Assembly (NCBI RefSeq): GCF_050314255.1
Contig: NZ_JBNPMZ010000015.1
Location: forward strand, 9,588 to 73,587
DNA from: Claveliimonas sp034178805
Lineage (GTDB): Bacteria > Bacillota > Clostridia > Lachnospirales > Lachnospiraceae
Reading direction: 5' to 3'
Length of the DNA: 64,000 nucleotides
Made by a program: the position numbers and the translations under genes. This document shows positions 21,279 to 30,413 of the stretch, in pieces. The notes below the pieces were generated by a model. It was not told where the DNA came from, searched no databases, and saw nothing but the letters and a program-made list of their open reading frames with translations. Position 1 is the first letter of the stretch. Every line of letters begins with the position of its first letter.

Positions 21279-22506
21279 TTATCGGAAATTAAAATTTAGT
21301 ATTTTATTGCAGACAGTGCTGGTAACAGCACTGACTGTATTAGTGGGCGGCTTTCTTCTGAACTATGTCATAGACGGTATTTACAACGACACATTTGCCA
21401 GTGTGTTTGTAAAGGTGCTTATGGCATTCCGGATCGAGGAGAAGACCGCCATTGATTTATATTGGAAATTAATCGGAGATAACAAGCTGTTCTTTATGAT
21501 AGTAGGTTTTCTTCTGCTTTTTGCGCTGTTTTTTTATGTGGCACTTTCCAAAATGATGAAGTATCTGGACCAGATCGGGGATGGTATTGAAAATATTCTT
21601 TCCGAGTCAACAGAACCTATTCATCTGATTACGGAACTGAAGCCTATCGAGATTCGCCTGAATGAGATCAAGGCAACTCTTAAGAGACAGGAACTGGAAG
21701 CCATAGAGAGCGAAAAGAAGAAAAATGATCTGGTACTGTTCCTGGCCCACGATCTGAAAACGCCTCTGACTTCGGTAGTGGCCTACCTGACCATGCTGGA
21801 AAGTCATCCGGACATGCCGGTGGAGGAAAGGGCAAAGTATACACATATTTCTCTGGAGAAAGCGATTCGCCTTGGCAAGCTGATTAATGAGTTTTTTGAT
21901 ATTACCAAGTTCAACCTGGAAGACATTGAACTGGAGCCGGTCGATCTGAATCTGACCATGATGCTGGAACAGATCGCGGATGAATTGTATGGTGTGCTTC
22001 AGGAAAAGCACCTGTCCTGTGAACTGGAGACAGAGGAGGATCTGGAAGTACGCGGAGATCCGGATAAACTGGCCAGGGTCTTTGACAACATTCTGCGAAA
22101 TGCGGTTGCCTACTGCTATCCGGAGACAAAGATCCAAATTGAGGCGAGAAAGAAAAATGATGATATAGAAATCATTTTCTCCAATGAGGGAAATAAAATT
22201 CCGGGGGCTATGCTGCAGACGATTTTTGAGAAATTTTATCGCCTGGACGATTCCAGATCCAGTGAAACGGGAGGGGCAGGTCTTGGACTTGCTATTGCCA
22301 AAGAAATTGTAGAATTACATGGCGGGCGGATTATGGCAAAGAGTGATGATAAGAGGACCAGATTTATCGTCACACTGCCGTCAAAACAGAAACAGGAAAA
22401 AGGAGAAGAGCATGAAATTCATACACATCGCAGACGTACATCTGGGGGCAGAGCCGGACGCAGGAGGTTCATACAGCGCAGGCAGAGCGGCGGAAATATG
22501 GAATAG
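21268..22506 (+). CDS. VanS-like sensor histidine kinase
   Basis: 412 residues. Two membrane segments (about 9-30 and 68-92) bracket a short, roughly 38-residue outside loop; the kinase core has LFLAHDLKTPLTSVVAYL (His near 163), an N-box VFDNILRNAVAYC and G-box ETGGAGLGLAIAKEIVELHG. Conserved sequence ends near VTLPSKQK; about 35 further residues are Arg/Gly-rich and come from reading into the next gene in another frame (95-nt overlap with the exonuclease gene). The ancestral stop was probably lost, or the true end is shorter. Signal unknown. Confidence 0.88.
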   Translation: MKNNYRKLKFSILLQTVLVTALTVLVGGFLLNYVIDGIYNDTFASVFVKVLMAFRIEEKTAIDLYWKLIGDNKLFFMIVGFLLLFALFFYVALSKMMKYLDQIGDGIENILSESTEPIHLITELKPIEIRLNEIKATLKRQELEAIESEKKKNDLVLFLAHDLKTPLTSVVAYLTMLESHPDMPVEERAKYTHISLEKAIRLGKLINEFFDITKFNLEDIELEPVDLNLTMMLEQIADELYGVLQEKHLSCELETEEDLEVRGDPDKLARVFDNILRNAVAYCYPETKIQIEARKKNDDIEIIFSNEGNKIPGAMLQTIFEKFYRLDDSRSSETGGAGLGLAIAKEIVELHGGRIMAKSDDKRTRFIVTLPSKQKQEKGEEHEIHTHRRRTSGGRAGRRRFIQRRQSGGNME

Positions 22507-23473
22507 CTTCCGTCAGTTGATAGAAGTGTGCCGGAGAGAAAAAACAGAGCTTCTTCTGATTGCCGGGGATTTGTTCCACCGGCAGCCGCTTCTGAGAGAG
22601 CTGAAGGAAGTGGATTATTTATTTTCCACAATACCGGAAACACAGGTGGTACTTATTGCCGGAAACCATGACTATCTAAAGAAGAATTCATATTATCGGA
22701 CATTTTGCTGGAGCAGCAATGTGCACATGATCTTAAGTGAGGAACTGACCTGTGTGGAATTGCCGGAGATTCAGACGGCAGTGTATGGGTTAAGTTATGC
22801 TGCCCGTGAAATCAGGGAACCTCTCTATGATGCCGAACCGGAGAAAACGAACATGCCATATCGTATCCTTCTGGCTCATGGAGGAGATGAAGCTCACATC
22901 CCGTTTCGAAGAAATGTATTGGAAGGAAAGGGATATGATTATGTTGCGCTGGGACATATCCATAAGTCGGGTGAATTGATTCCGGGGCGGATGGCATATG
23001 CAGGGGCACTGGAGCCGATCGATAAGAATGATACAGGTTCCCATGGATATATGAAGGGCAATCTGGATAAAAACGGATGCAGGGCAGTATTTGTTCCTTT
23101 TGCAATGAGAGAATACGTTCATCTGGAGCTGAATGTGACGCGGGATATGACAGGATTTGCCCTGCGGACTCTGCTTCATCAGGAAATGGAGAAGCAGGGC
23201 GTCGGCCATATTTACAAGATAATTTTAAAAGGATACCGGGATCCGGAAGTGGACTTTGATTTTCAGACGATGGATATATATGGAAATATTGTGGAAGTGG
23301 CAGACGAGACCAGGCCTGCTTATGATTTTGATAAGCTTCGCAGAAAAAATGGGGATAACCTCATTGGCAGATATATAGAAAGCTTTGCAGAAAGTATGGA
23401 TGACGAAGTCGAGTACGAGGCACTCTGTGAAGGAGTATGCGCATTACTGGAGACAAGAAGGGGGCAGGCATGA
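22412..23473 (+). CDS. SbcD/YhaO-like metallophosphoesterase (DNA repair exonuclease)
   Basis: 353 residues from the ATG after AAAAAGGAGAAGAGC. It shows the five calcineurin-like metal motifs: HIADVHLG, AGDLFHR, IAGNHDYL, LLAHGGDE and VALGHIHKSG. Such proteins are manganese-dependent nucleases that pair with a coiled-coil ATPase in SbcCD/Mre11-Rad50-type complexes. The partner-like gene follows with a 4-nt ATGA overlap, so the two are made in fixed ratio. The B. subtilis YhaO-YhaN pair is the closest layout I recognise. Confidence 0.88.
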   Translation: MKFIHIADVHLGAEPDAGGSYSAGRAAEIWNSFRQLIEVCRREKTELLLIAGDLFHRQPLLRELKEVDYLFSTIPETQVVLIAGNHDYLKKNSYYRTFCWSSNVHMILSEELTCVELPEIQTAVYGLSYAAREIREPLYDAEPEKTNMPYRILLAHGGDEAHIPFRRNVLEGKGYDYVALGHIHKSGELIPGRMAYAGALEPIDKNDTGSHGYMKGNLDKNGCRAVFVPFAMREYVHLELNVTRDMTGFALRTLLHQEMEKQGVGHIYKIILKGYRDPEVDFDFQTMDIYGNIVEVADETRPAYDFDKLRRKNGDNLIGRYIESFAESMDDEVEYEALCEGVCALLETRRGQA

Positions 23474-25029
23474 AGATTCGGGAGCTTGAAATAAAGAATT
23501 TTGGGAAACTGCATGAGAAAAAAGTGGTTCCCGGTGAAGGTGTTCACCTGATTTATGGTGAAAATGAGTCCGGAAAGACTACTCTTCATACGTTTATCAG
23601 GGCAATGCTTTTTGGATTGGAGCGCGGAAGAGGGCGGGCGGCATTGAATGACACGTTCAGTCGGTATGAGCCGTGGGAAAATCCCAATTACTATGCGGGA
23701 GCAATGACCTTTGAGTGTGGAGGGAAGACTTTCCGCCTGGAACGGAATTTTGATAAATATTCCAAGAAAGCAGTTCTGTTCTGTGAAGATGATGGAGAGG
23801 AGCTCTCTGTAGAGGATGGGGATCTGGAGATGATCCTGATGGGACTTACCGCTTCGAATTATGAAGATACACTTTTTATCGGTCAGCTTCATGCAAAGAC
23901 CAGTCAGGCACTTGCATCTGAGCTTAAGAATTATGCAACAAACTATTATGTGGCAGGAGACAGTGAACTGGACCTTGCGGGAGCTCTGGACAGACTTCGG
24001 ACAAAGAAGAAAGAAGTGGATCGTGAAATCAGGGAAAAGCTTCAGGAAAAACAGAAGAAGAGGGAGCGGATCGAACAGGAGGCTTCCTATGTATGGAGAG
24101 ATATTCATGTTCTGGAGACGGAACTTGAGGATGTAAAAGACGAGCTTTTGAAACGGAGAGAGCGGGAGCAGGAGAAATCAAAAACAGAGAATAAAGGGAT
24201 AATCGATGAACTTCGGCCTCCCAAGTGGAGAATTCATCCGATAGAGATTCTGATAATCGTAGCGGGTATCATAGCAGCATTTGTTCTCATCTCACGTCCG
24301 TGGAATTTTCTCTTATCCATTATAATTGGGCTTGCAGGCGGCATCTATATATGGAATCGTCTGAAAGATGGAAAACGAAAACAGAAAACAGAGCCGGAAA
24401 TTATGCTGGAGGAGATATCCTCGGAAGAAGAGCTTGCATCCATTGAGAAACTGACCTGGGAGCAGGAGCATCTGGAAGGAGATCTGAAAGAAAAGAGGGT
24501 TCAATATGATAATCTTCGGGAAGAGCTGGAAGATATGAACGAACTGGGAGAAGATTTTGCAAAGTATGACCGCAGACGTGCAGCACTGACACTTGCAGAA
24601 AAGCGCCTTGAAGAAATTTCACGGGATATGCGGGGCCAGATGAGCAGTGATTTAAACCATCTGGCATCTGAAATAATATCAGAGCTTACGGATGGAAAAT
24701 ACACCCGTCTTTATGTGGATGAAGAACTGCATATGAGTGTAGTGACAGAGGGCAGACGGGTGCCCATGGAGCAGGTAAGCCAGGGGACGCTGGAACAGAT
24801 ATATTTTGCGTTCCGGATGGCAGTAAGCAGTCTGCTGCATGAAGAGGAATACCCGGTCATTCTGGACGATACATTCGTGTTTTATGACGAGCCCCGTCTG
24901 AAGAGAACCCTTAAGTGGCTCGCCGATCACAAACAGCAGGTAATCATTTTTACATGCCAGAAGAGAGAAGAGGAATTACTGAGAGAACTCGGAATCCCAT
25001 ATACAAAAACCGAATTCATCTCCATCTGA
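23470..25029 (+). CDS. YhaN-like AAA ATPase with internal membrane segments
   Basis: 519 residues. The N-terminal ATPase half has Walker A GENESGKTT (Lys36); a charged coiled coil (about 170-240) leads to two hydrophobic stretches (about 256-290, IEILIIVAGIIAAFVLI and FLLSIIIGLAGGIYIW), then a second coiled coil and the C-terminal ATPase half with the signature VSQGTLEQIYFAFRMA and Walker B YPVILDDTFVF. The order N-half, coil, membrane hairpin, coil, C-half matches YhaN, but YhaN proteins are usually nearly twice as long, so the coiled coils here are strongly shortened. It should tether the nuclease-ATPase complex to the membrane. Overlaps the nuclease gene by 4 nt. Confidence 0.85.
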   Translation: MKIRELEIKNFGKLHEKKVVPGEGVHLIYGENESGKTTLHTFIRAMLFGLERGRGRAALNDTFSRYEPWENPNYYAGAMTFECGGKTFRLERNFDKYSKKAVLFCEDDGEELSVEDGDLEMILMGLTASNYEDTLFIGQLHAKTSQALASELKNYATNYYVAGDSELDLAGALDRLRTKKKEVDREIREKLQEKQKKRERIEQEASYVWRDIHVLETELEDVKDELLKRREREQEKSKTENKGIIDELRPPKWRIHPIEILIIVAGIIAAFVLISRPWNFLLSIIIGLAGGIYIWNRLKDGKRKQKTEPEIMLEEISSEEELASIEKLTWEQEHLEGDLKEKRVQYDNLREELEDMNELGEDFAKYDRRRAALTLAEKRLEEISRDMRGQMSSDLNHLASEIISELTDGKYTRLYVDEELHMSVVTEGRRVPMEQVSQGTLEQIYFAFRMAVSSLLHEEEYPVILDDTFVFYDEPRLKRTLKWLADHKQQVIIFTCQKREEELLRELGIPYTKTEFISI

Positions 25030-25051
25030 TATAGGGGATGGCCGGAAACAA

Positions 25052-25116
25052 AAGAGTATCCCGTGAAGGATCATGTACTGAAAAAGTACCGAATCCACGG
25101 GATACTCTTATTTTTA
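25052..25116. terminator. Bidirectional terminator between yhaN-like gene and prs
   Basis: AAGAGTATCCCGTG and CACGGGATACTCTT form a 14-bp stem with an inner GTAC/GTAC pairing; A-rich on the left and TATTTTTAG on the right. It serves the rightward gene and the leftward prs. Confidence 0.8.
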
Positions 25117-26298
25117 GATTTCCTCGCCCCGGCGGTATTTCTCAAGTACATTCTGAATACGTTCACTTGGATCCAGAATACTGCTGATAGAGCCGTCGTG
25201 GTTCAGTGTATCAATAACCAGAGCAATATACTTGCTCATGTCACAGTTAATATAATATGGACGTGACAGGAGCTCCGGTGTCTGATAAATCAGGTTTGTA
25301 GTGAGGATTCCGTCGATCAGACCTTCCTCGTAAGCCTTGTCAAATTTCTCAAGACCATTGGTGAAGAGACCGAAGGTAGCGGCGGCAAAGATACGTTTTG
25401 CTTTTCGCTGTTTTAACTGTCCTGCAACATCCAGGATACTGTCACCGGAAGAAATCATATCGTCCAGGATGATAACGTCCTTGCCTTCTACAGAAGAGCC
25501 AAGGAATTCATGGGCGATAATCGGATTGCGACCGTTTACAATTTTGGTGTAATCACGCCGTTTGTAGAACATACCCATATCCAGATTCAGCACGCTTGCA
25601 AGGTAAATGGCACGTTCTGTAGCACCTTCATCCGGGCTGATTGCCATCATGTGATCGCTGTCAATCTGTAAATCCTTAAATTTGCGGAGAAGTCCTTTTA
25701 CAAATTGATAGGTTGGGCGGATAGTCTCAAATCCATTTAACGGGATTGCATTCTGCACACGCGGGTCATGAGCGTCGAAAGTAATGATATTATCCACACC
25801 CATGCGAACCAGTTCCTGAAGTGCAAGTGCACAGTCCAGAGATTCTCTGCCGCTTCTCTTGTGCTGGCGGCTTTCATAGAGGAATGGCATAATTACATTA
25901 ATGCGTCGTCCTTTTCCCCCGACAGCAGCGATGATTCGTTTCAGATTCTGATAGTGATCATCCGGAGACATATGGTTTTTCTGACCTGTGAGAGAATAGG
26001 TAAGGCTGTAATTACATACATCGACCATCAGATAAAGGTCTTTTCCACGAACAGATTCCGAGATAATTCCTTTTGCTTCTCCGGAACCGAAGCGTGGTAC
26101 TTTGGCATCAATCAGGTAGGAATCACGTTCATAGCCGTTGAAGACAACATCATCTTTGTGCTGGTGTCCGTCTTCACGGCGCCATTTTACAATATAGTCA
26201 TTGACTTTTTGTCCCATTTCCTGGCAGCCGTCCAGGGCAATAATTCCAAGAGCTCCTACAGGGATGTTTTCTAGATTACGTTCGTTTCGGCGTAACAT
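25114..26298 (-). CDS. prs: Ribose-phosphate pyrophosphokinase
   Basis: 394 residues, about 75 longer than the classical ~315-residue enzyme because of extra N-terminal and insert sequence, as in the long clostridial form. Visible motifs are VIMPFLYESRQHKRSGRESL, TFDAHDPRVQNAIPLNGFE, ISPDEGATERA, FYKRRDYTKIVNG and the PRPP loop VIILDDMISSGDSILDV. It makes PRPP from ribose 5-phosphate and ATP for purine, pyrimidine, NAD and Trp/His synthesis. Last gene of the leftward group dnaD-like, dnaC-like, prs. Confidence 0.94.
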   Translation of the reverse strand: MLRRNERNLENIPVGALGIIALDGCQEMGQKVNDYIVKWRREDGHQHKDDVVFNGYERDSYLIDAKVPRFGSGEAKGIISESVRGKDLYLMVDVCNYSLTYSLTGQKNHMSPDDHYQNLKRIIAAVGGKGRRINVIMPFLYESRQHKRSGRESLDCALALQELVRMGVDNIITFDAHDPRVQNAIPLNGFETIRPTYQFVKGLLRKFKDLQIDSDHMMAISPDEGATERAIYLASVLNLDMGMFYKRRDYTKIVNGRNPIIAHEFLGSSVEGKDVIILDDMISSGDSILDVAGQLKQRKAKRIFAAATFGLFTNGLEKFDKAYEEGLIDGILTTNLIYQTPELLSRPYYINCDMSKYIALVIDTLNHDGSISSILDPSERIQNVLEKYRRGEEI

Positions 26299-26321
26299 GG
26301 TTGAGAGTACCTCCTAGTTAA

Positions 26322-27311
26322 TCAGTTTTTATTCATTAGTTTTTTTTGAATTCTTATATCGTCTCCAGTCAGCCTGAGTACAGTATAGGCACTGGTGATT
26401 CTTGAAAATACCCGTTCAGAATACAGGTTCTTCAGGTCATCCAGACTCAGATTTGTTGAAATCATAGTGGATTTCCTGCGGAGAATCCGTTCGTTCAGAC
26501 AGATGAAAAGCTGTGATGAGGTAAATGAGTTGGAAAATTCTGTTCCAAGGTCATCAATAATAAGCAAATCACAGTTATAAATATGTTCTTCATCCATTTG
26601 AGCATCCTCGTCTTTATCAAAACGGTTCTTAGCAAATATATCAAAAAGTTGGGACGCCGTAAAGTAAATTACGGAAAAAGATTGTTCAATCAGCTCTTTT
26701 GCGATGCAGTGTGAGAGAAATGTCTTTCCTACACCGGTGTCTCCGTAAAGCAGGATATTGTGAAATTCCGAGGAGAAATCATCCACAAAATCACGGCATG
26801 TAGAGAGCGCTGTTTTCATCGCATCAAGAGAAGAACGTCCCGTCAGAGGATCAATATGATTTGGAGAATAGTATTCCAATGAACAGGTGTCAAAATTCTC
26901 TTTTTGTAAAATTTCCTGCAGATTAGACTGGGTATAAAGGAAATCAATAATGGCTTTTTTAAAACAATGACATTTCTGGTTTCCGATATAACCGGTGTCC
27001 CGGCAGTCCGGACAAGTATAATGAAGTTCCAGATAATTCTGCGGATAACCGGCAGAAGTAAGGAGCTCATTTTTTTCCCGGAACAGCTGGTGAAGCTGTT
27101 CTTTCAGGGCAGCCAGTGCATTTTCATCTCCATCGAGAAGTTTCCGCGCCTGTATCAGGCTCAGTTCCGAAATCCGGTGATCTATCTCCCTGAGTGCAGG
27201 AAGATTGGCATAGACCTCCTCAAAGCGCTGGCGCAGACGGTTTTCATTATCCAGTTGTCGCTGCTCATACTGACGCATGAGACAATCATATTGAGAATTG
27301 GTAAGTGCCAT
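26322..27311 (-). CDS. DnaC/DnaI-like helicase loader ATPase
   Basis: 329 residues from the ATG behind GGGAGAATAAG. N-terminal helical region, a zinc-ribbon-like cluster TCPDCRDTGYIGNQKCHC, then an AAA+ module with Walker A LLYGDTGVGKTFLSHCIAK, Walker B CDLLIIDDLGTE, sensor MISTNLSL and an arginine-finger segment SERVFSRI. It should load the replicative helicase (or act with phage-like primosome systems). It lies directly downstream of a DnaD-domain gene, matching the DnaD-DnaI pairing of Firmicutes primosomes. Confidence 0.9.
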   Translation of the reverse strand: MALTNSQYDCLMRQYEQRQLDNENRLRQRFEEVYANLPALREIDHRISELSLIQARKLLDGDENALAALKEQLHQLFREKNELLTSAGYPQNYLELHYTCPDCRDTGYIGNQKCHCFKKAIIDFLYTQSNLQEILQKENFDTCSLEYYSPNHIDPLTGRSSLDAMKTALSTCRDFVDDFSSEFHNILLYGDTGVGKTFLSHCIAKELIEQSFSVIYFTASQLFDIFAKNRFDKDEDAQMDEEHIYNCDLLIIDDLGTEFSNSFTSSQLFICLNERILRRKSTMISTNLSLDDLKNLYSERVFSRITSAYTVLRLTGDDIRIQKKLMNKN

Positions 27312-27356
27312 CTTATTCTCCCTCTCCAGGCATTGGCACGGCAATGCAGAGCCAGC

Positions 27357-28409
27357 CTATTGTGTTTTAATTAATCTTCGGGTCAGCTCATCCATATCCT
27401 GATAAGTACGGCCCTCGAAGTTATTGAATTTATTTTTTGAAGAATTACGGGTAAAAGTCTGTGAAGTGCCATTGTTCTGGCGCCGTGCGGCAGACTCCTG
27501 CTTTTTATTTTCTTTTTCTTTAAGATAAGCTTCATCTAAAGCCTGAACATCTTTCAGATTGTGAACACCCTTTTCCATCCATTTCTTTAAAATAGATTCG
27601 GTATATTCAAAGCTTGGCTGATGAATTGCATTCATCGTACGGTCACAGGCTTCCAGAATCAGTTCCAGTGCCAGGCCGTATTCATCATTCCACCGACGGA
27701 TATATTCTGTCTCAGAAGCAGCAGGAGCCCGTCCCTTAATTCCATAAGCATTCAAAATAGAGTAGCAGTTTTTATTATACAGAACAGAATGATTCTTTGC
27801 CTGTTCCGTTGTAGTAATATTCTGGTCGTGCCAGGAAAGAGCTACTTTTTTAATATAATGGATGCTCTTATGGCCGTTCTCTACACAGTATTCGATCAGA
27901 TAATCGATCAGATCTGAGGACATACCCAGCGTTGTGAAAAAATATGTAATCGTTTCAGCTTCAGTAGAGCTTAAGGTTTTTCCCAGATACTGTTCGGCAA
28001 TAAAAAGGATCTGTTTTAATTCTTTGCGTTTTTTCGCGGACAGCGGAGCCGGTGAAGCAGAAGCTGTCGGTTCAGAAGATACCGGTTCGGAAGCTGCCGG
28101 TTCAGGAGTTGCGGCGGCAGTCCCGGTCTCCGTTTGTTTTCGGCTCTGAAGCTGACTTAAGTCACAGTCCAGAAGACCTTCTTTTTGCCAGTATTTTAAA
28201 GCGCGCAGAACATCCTTTTCTGTATCATCCAGGATGTCGGCAATTTTAGAAATGCTTAATTCCATGGAGGGATTGTTCATATAGCGTAAAAGAAGGAGAT
28301 ATACTTTTACGTATTCTCCATTGGCTTTCGGCATATAGGTGTCTATAAATTCATTTTCTAACAGGGTCGTATTGCCCTGAACGTGTGTTGTTAAAGTAAG
28401 TTTTGTCAT
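27357..28409 (-). CDS. DnaD-domain replication initiation protein
   Basis: 350 residues from the ATG after GGAGTGGAGAGAC; the frame extends upstream only through repeat sequence, which is rejected as coding. The N-terminal winged-helix (LENEFIDTYMPKANGEYVKV, then SISKIADILDDTEKDVLRAL) is joined by a Pro/Ala/Ser/Glu-rich linker to a DnaD/DnaB C-terminal domain (LSSTEAETITYFFTTLGMSS and ILKKWMEKGVHNLKDVQALD). The protein remodels origin DNA and recruits the helicase loader encoded next. Its 5' leader carries three 70-bp repeats and a large hairpin. Confidence 0.88.
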   Translation of the reverse strand: MTKLTLTTHVQGNTTLLENEFIDTYMPKANGEYVKVYLLLLRYMNNPSMELSISKIADILDDTEKDVLRALKYWQKEGLLDCDLSQLQSRKQTETGTAAATPEPAASEPVSSEPTASASPAPLSAKKRKELKQILFIAEQYLGKTLSSTEAETITYFFTTLGMSSDLIDYLIEYCVENGHKSIHYIKKVALSWHDQNITTTEQAKNHSVLYNKNCYSILNAYGIKGRAPAASETEYIRRWNDEYGLALELILEACDRTMNAIHQPSFEYTESILKKWMEKGVHNLKDVQALDEAYLKEKENKKQESAARRQNNGTSQTFTRNSSKNKFNNFEGRTYQDMDELTRRLIKTQ

Positions 28410-28453
28410 GTCTCTCCACTCCAGGTTGATTTCAATAGTTTCTACGTCTCTAC

Positions 28454-28724
28454 GCTCCGAACGCCACTTCGAGAGCTTTGCTCTCTCAGTGTTCGTTGCA
28501 CTCACGCTCTCTGCAATCGTCGCGCTCCGAACGCCACTTCGAGAGCTTTGCTCTCTCAGTGTTCGTTGCACTCACGCTCTCTCCAATCGTCGCGCTCCGA
28601 ACGCCACTTCGAGAGCTTTGCTCTCTCAGTGTTCGTTGCACTCACATGTCTTCCGCTCGGAATCCAATTGTCTGCGAGCAGCCAATGGCTTCCCATCGGA
28701 AGACGCGTTCGTCGCTATGCGTTC
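28454..28724 (-). repeat. Dispersed leader element, copy 1: large hairpin plus three 70-bp repeats
   Basis: Read leftward the element has a ~60-nt imperfect hairpin bounded by GTCTTCCG/CGGAAGAC (about 28658-28706), then three copies of a 70-bp unit starting (plus-strand GCTCCGAACGCC) at 28454, 28524 and 28594; copies differ by about one base. Each unit contains GAGAGAGCAAAGCTCTC (hairpin) and GGCGTTCGGAGCG. A near-identical hairpin block and related GCGTTCGGAGCG units occur at 60808-60998. Everything from the promoter to dnaD lies in this element. Confidence 0.8.
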
Positions 28725-28753
28725 ATCATATCACAGGGGAGGTGATAGACAAA
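28725..28753 (-). promoter_or_regulatory. Extended -10 promoter at the head of leader element copy 1
   Basis: On the minus strand TGATATGAT (TG-n-TATGAT) is preceded by TTTGTC/TTGTCT at 16-17 bp. It drives the dnaD-dnaC-prs group, giving an approximately 310-nt leader. Confidence 0.5.
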
Positions 28754-28814
28754 GAAATTTCTGGTGGAAAAACAAGGTTTTTTGTTGATAAATTTGTGTT
28801 GAAATTGTGGATAA

Positions 28815-30194
28815 CTAGCCTTTGAGGAGGTCTTCTCCAATGTTTACAACGTCTCCGGCTCCCATAGTTATCAACACGTCACCTTTTTGACAGTGCTCTA
28901 AAAAGTAGTTTTCTATTTCCTCAAAGGATGGAAGGTAAATTGCGTCGCATCCTTTTTCTTTCAGCGCGTCGGCAAGCTGGGCGGAGGACACCCCTAAAGT
29001 ATCAGTTTCGCGGGCAGCGTAAATGTCTGCCAGCACCAGGTGATCCGCATGGGTCAGGGCGTCTGCAAATTCGTCAAACAGAGCCTTGGTACGGGAATAA
29101 GTATGAGGCTGGAATACGCACCACAGTTCCCGGTGCGGGTAGTGGGCGGCAGCGGTAAGGGTAGCCCTGATCTCTGTCGGGTGATGAGCATAGTCATCAA
29201 TGATGATGAAGCCGTTGCGCTCACCCTTGTATTCAAAACGACGGTTCGTTCCATGGAAGGACAGGAGTCCTGCCTGTACGGAAGAAACAGGGATATCTAA
29301 TAAATCAGCGGATGCGGCTGCAGCCAGCGCATTGGAGATATTGTGGTCTCCGGTTACGGATAACTGAATATGACCCCAGAATTCTCCGTGTTTTATTACA
29401 TCAAAGGAAGCATTGCCGGACTCATCGTGTGCGATGTTTGCAGCACGGTAATCGGAAGCTTCACTGATTCCGAAAGTCACGATGCGACACTTCAGTCCGG
29501 AAGTGATTTCATCAAGATCCGGAATATCTGTGTTAATGACCAGCATACCATCGGATGGCAGAAGCTCTGCAAATTTCCGGAAGGAGTGGCGGATATCGTC
29601 CAGGTCCTTGAAGAAGTCCAGATGGTCTGCATCAATATTGAGGATTACAGCAAGCTTCGGGAAGAAGTGCAGGAAACTGTTGGTGTACTCACATGCTTCC
29701 GTCAGGAAAATTTCGGAACCGCCTACCCGGATATTTCCTCCGATCGCCTTCAGGATTCCGCCTACGGAAATGGTTGGGTCCTGTTCATCGGCAAGAAGAA
29801 TATGGGAGAGCATGGAAGTCGTTGTTGTCTTTCCATGGGTTCCGGAGACGGCCACTGGCATCTCGTAATTGGTCATCATCTGGCCAAGAAGCTCCGCACG
29901 GCTCAGCATAGGGATTCCCCGGCGCTTTGCTTCCGCAAATTCCTCATTATCTTCATGGATCGCTGCCGTGTATACTACGACATCTATTCCATCTATAATA
30001 TTGGAAGCTTTCTGCGGATAGAAAATGGATGCACCCATGTTTTCCAGATGATCAGTCAGTGCAGATTCTTTTGCGTCAGAACCGGAAATGGTAAATCCCT
30101 CCTTTAAGAGGACTTCAGCCAGACCGCTCATGCTGATTCCACCGATTCCGATAAAGTGTACGTGGATTGGATTTTCAAAATTAATTTTATACAT
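28815..30194 (-). CDS. murC: UDP-N-acetylmuramate--L-alanine ligase
   Basis: 459 residues. N-terminal Rossmann domain HFIGIGGISMSGLAEVLL, central ATP loop VSGTHGKTTTTSMLSH, then VILNIDADHLDFF, FHGTNRRFEYKGE and DDYAHHPTEIRATL. It adds L-Ala to UDP-MurNAc, the first peptide step of peptidoglycan precursor synthesis. The start ATG follows AGAAAGGTGTTATCTT. Leftward, apparently monocistronic, divergent from glgC. Confidence 0.97.
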   Translation of the reverse strand: MYKINFENPIHVHFIGIGGISMSGLAEVLLKEGFTISGSDAKESALTDHLENMGASIFYPQKASNIIDGIDVVVYTAAIHEDNEEFAEAKRRGIPMLSRAELLGQMMTNYEMPVAVSGTHGKTTTTSMLSHILLADEQDPTISVGGILKAIGGNIRVGGSEIFLTEACEYTNSFLHFFPKLAVILNIDADHLDFFKDLDDIRHSFRKFAELLPSDGMLVINTDIPDLDEITSGLKCRIVTFGISEASDYRAANIAHDESGNASFDVIKHGEFWGHIQLSVTGDHNISNALAAAASADLLDIPVSSVQAGLLSFHGTNRRFEYKGERNGFIIIDDYAHHPTEIRATLTAAAHYPHRELWCVFQPHTYSRTKALFDEFADALTHADHLVLADIYAARETDTLGVSSAQLADALKEKGCDAIYLPSFEEIENYFLEHCQKGDVLITMGAGDVVNIGEDLLKG

Positions 30195-30351
30195 AAGATA
30201 ACACCTTTCTGAAAAAATTTTAAAAAGTTATCATATTTTCTTTTGTTCATCTATATTATTATAAACATATATGTAAAAAAAGAAAAGTCGGAATTTGTTG
30301 TTATATTTCCACAAAAAGAGGATTAAAAAGATATTTTATTTGTAAAATTTG

Positions 30352-30380
30352 TTCACTATCGGATAGATATATGATATAAT
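30352..30380 (+). promoter_or_regulatory. Promoter of glgC-glgD
   Basis: TTCACT and TATAAT separated by 17 bp, with TGA before TATAAT giving an extended -10; 33 nt before the glgC ATG. Confidence 0.65.
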
Positions 30381-30413
30381 ATAAACACTAGATTACTGAG
30401 AAGGGGTGATGAC

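Noticed and set aside
20589..22506. Glycopeptide resistance cluster
   Set aside because: Only VanRS-like regulators are present; no ligase, dehydrogenase or dipeptidase gene is in the window.
28408..28825. Three overlapping rightward open frames of 65-126 codons
   Set aside because: They repeat the same peptide because they translate the three 70-bp repeats and the leader hairpin; no ribosome binding site and the region is the leftward dnaD leader.
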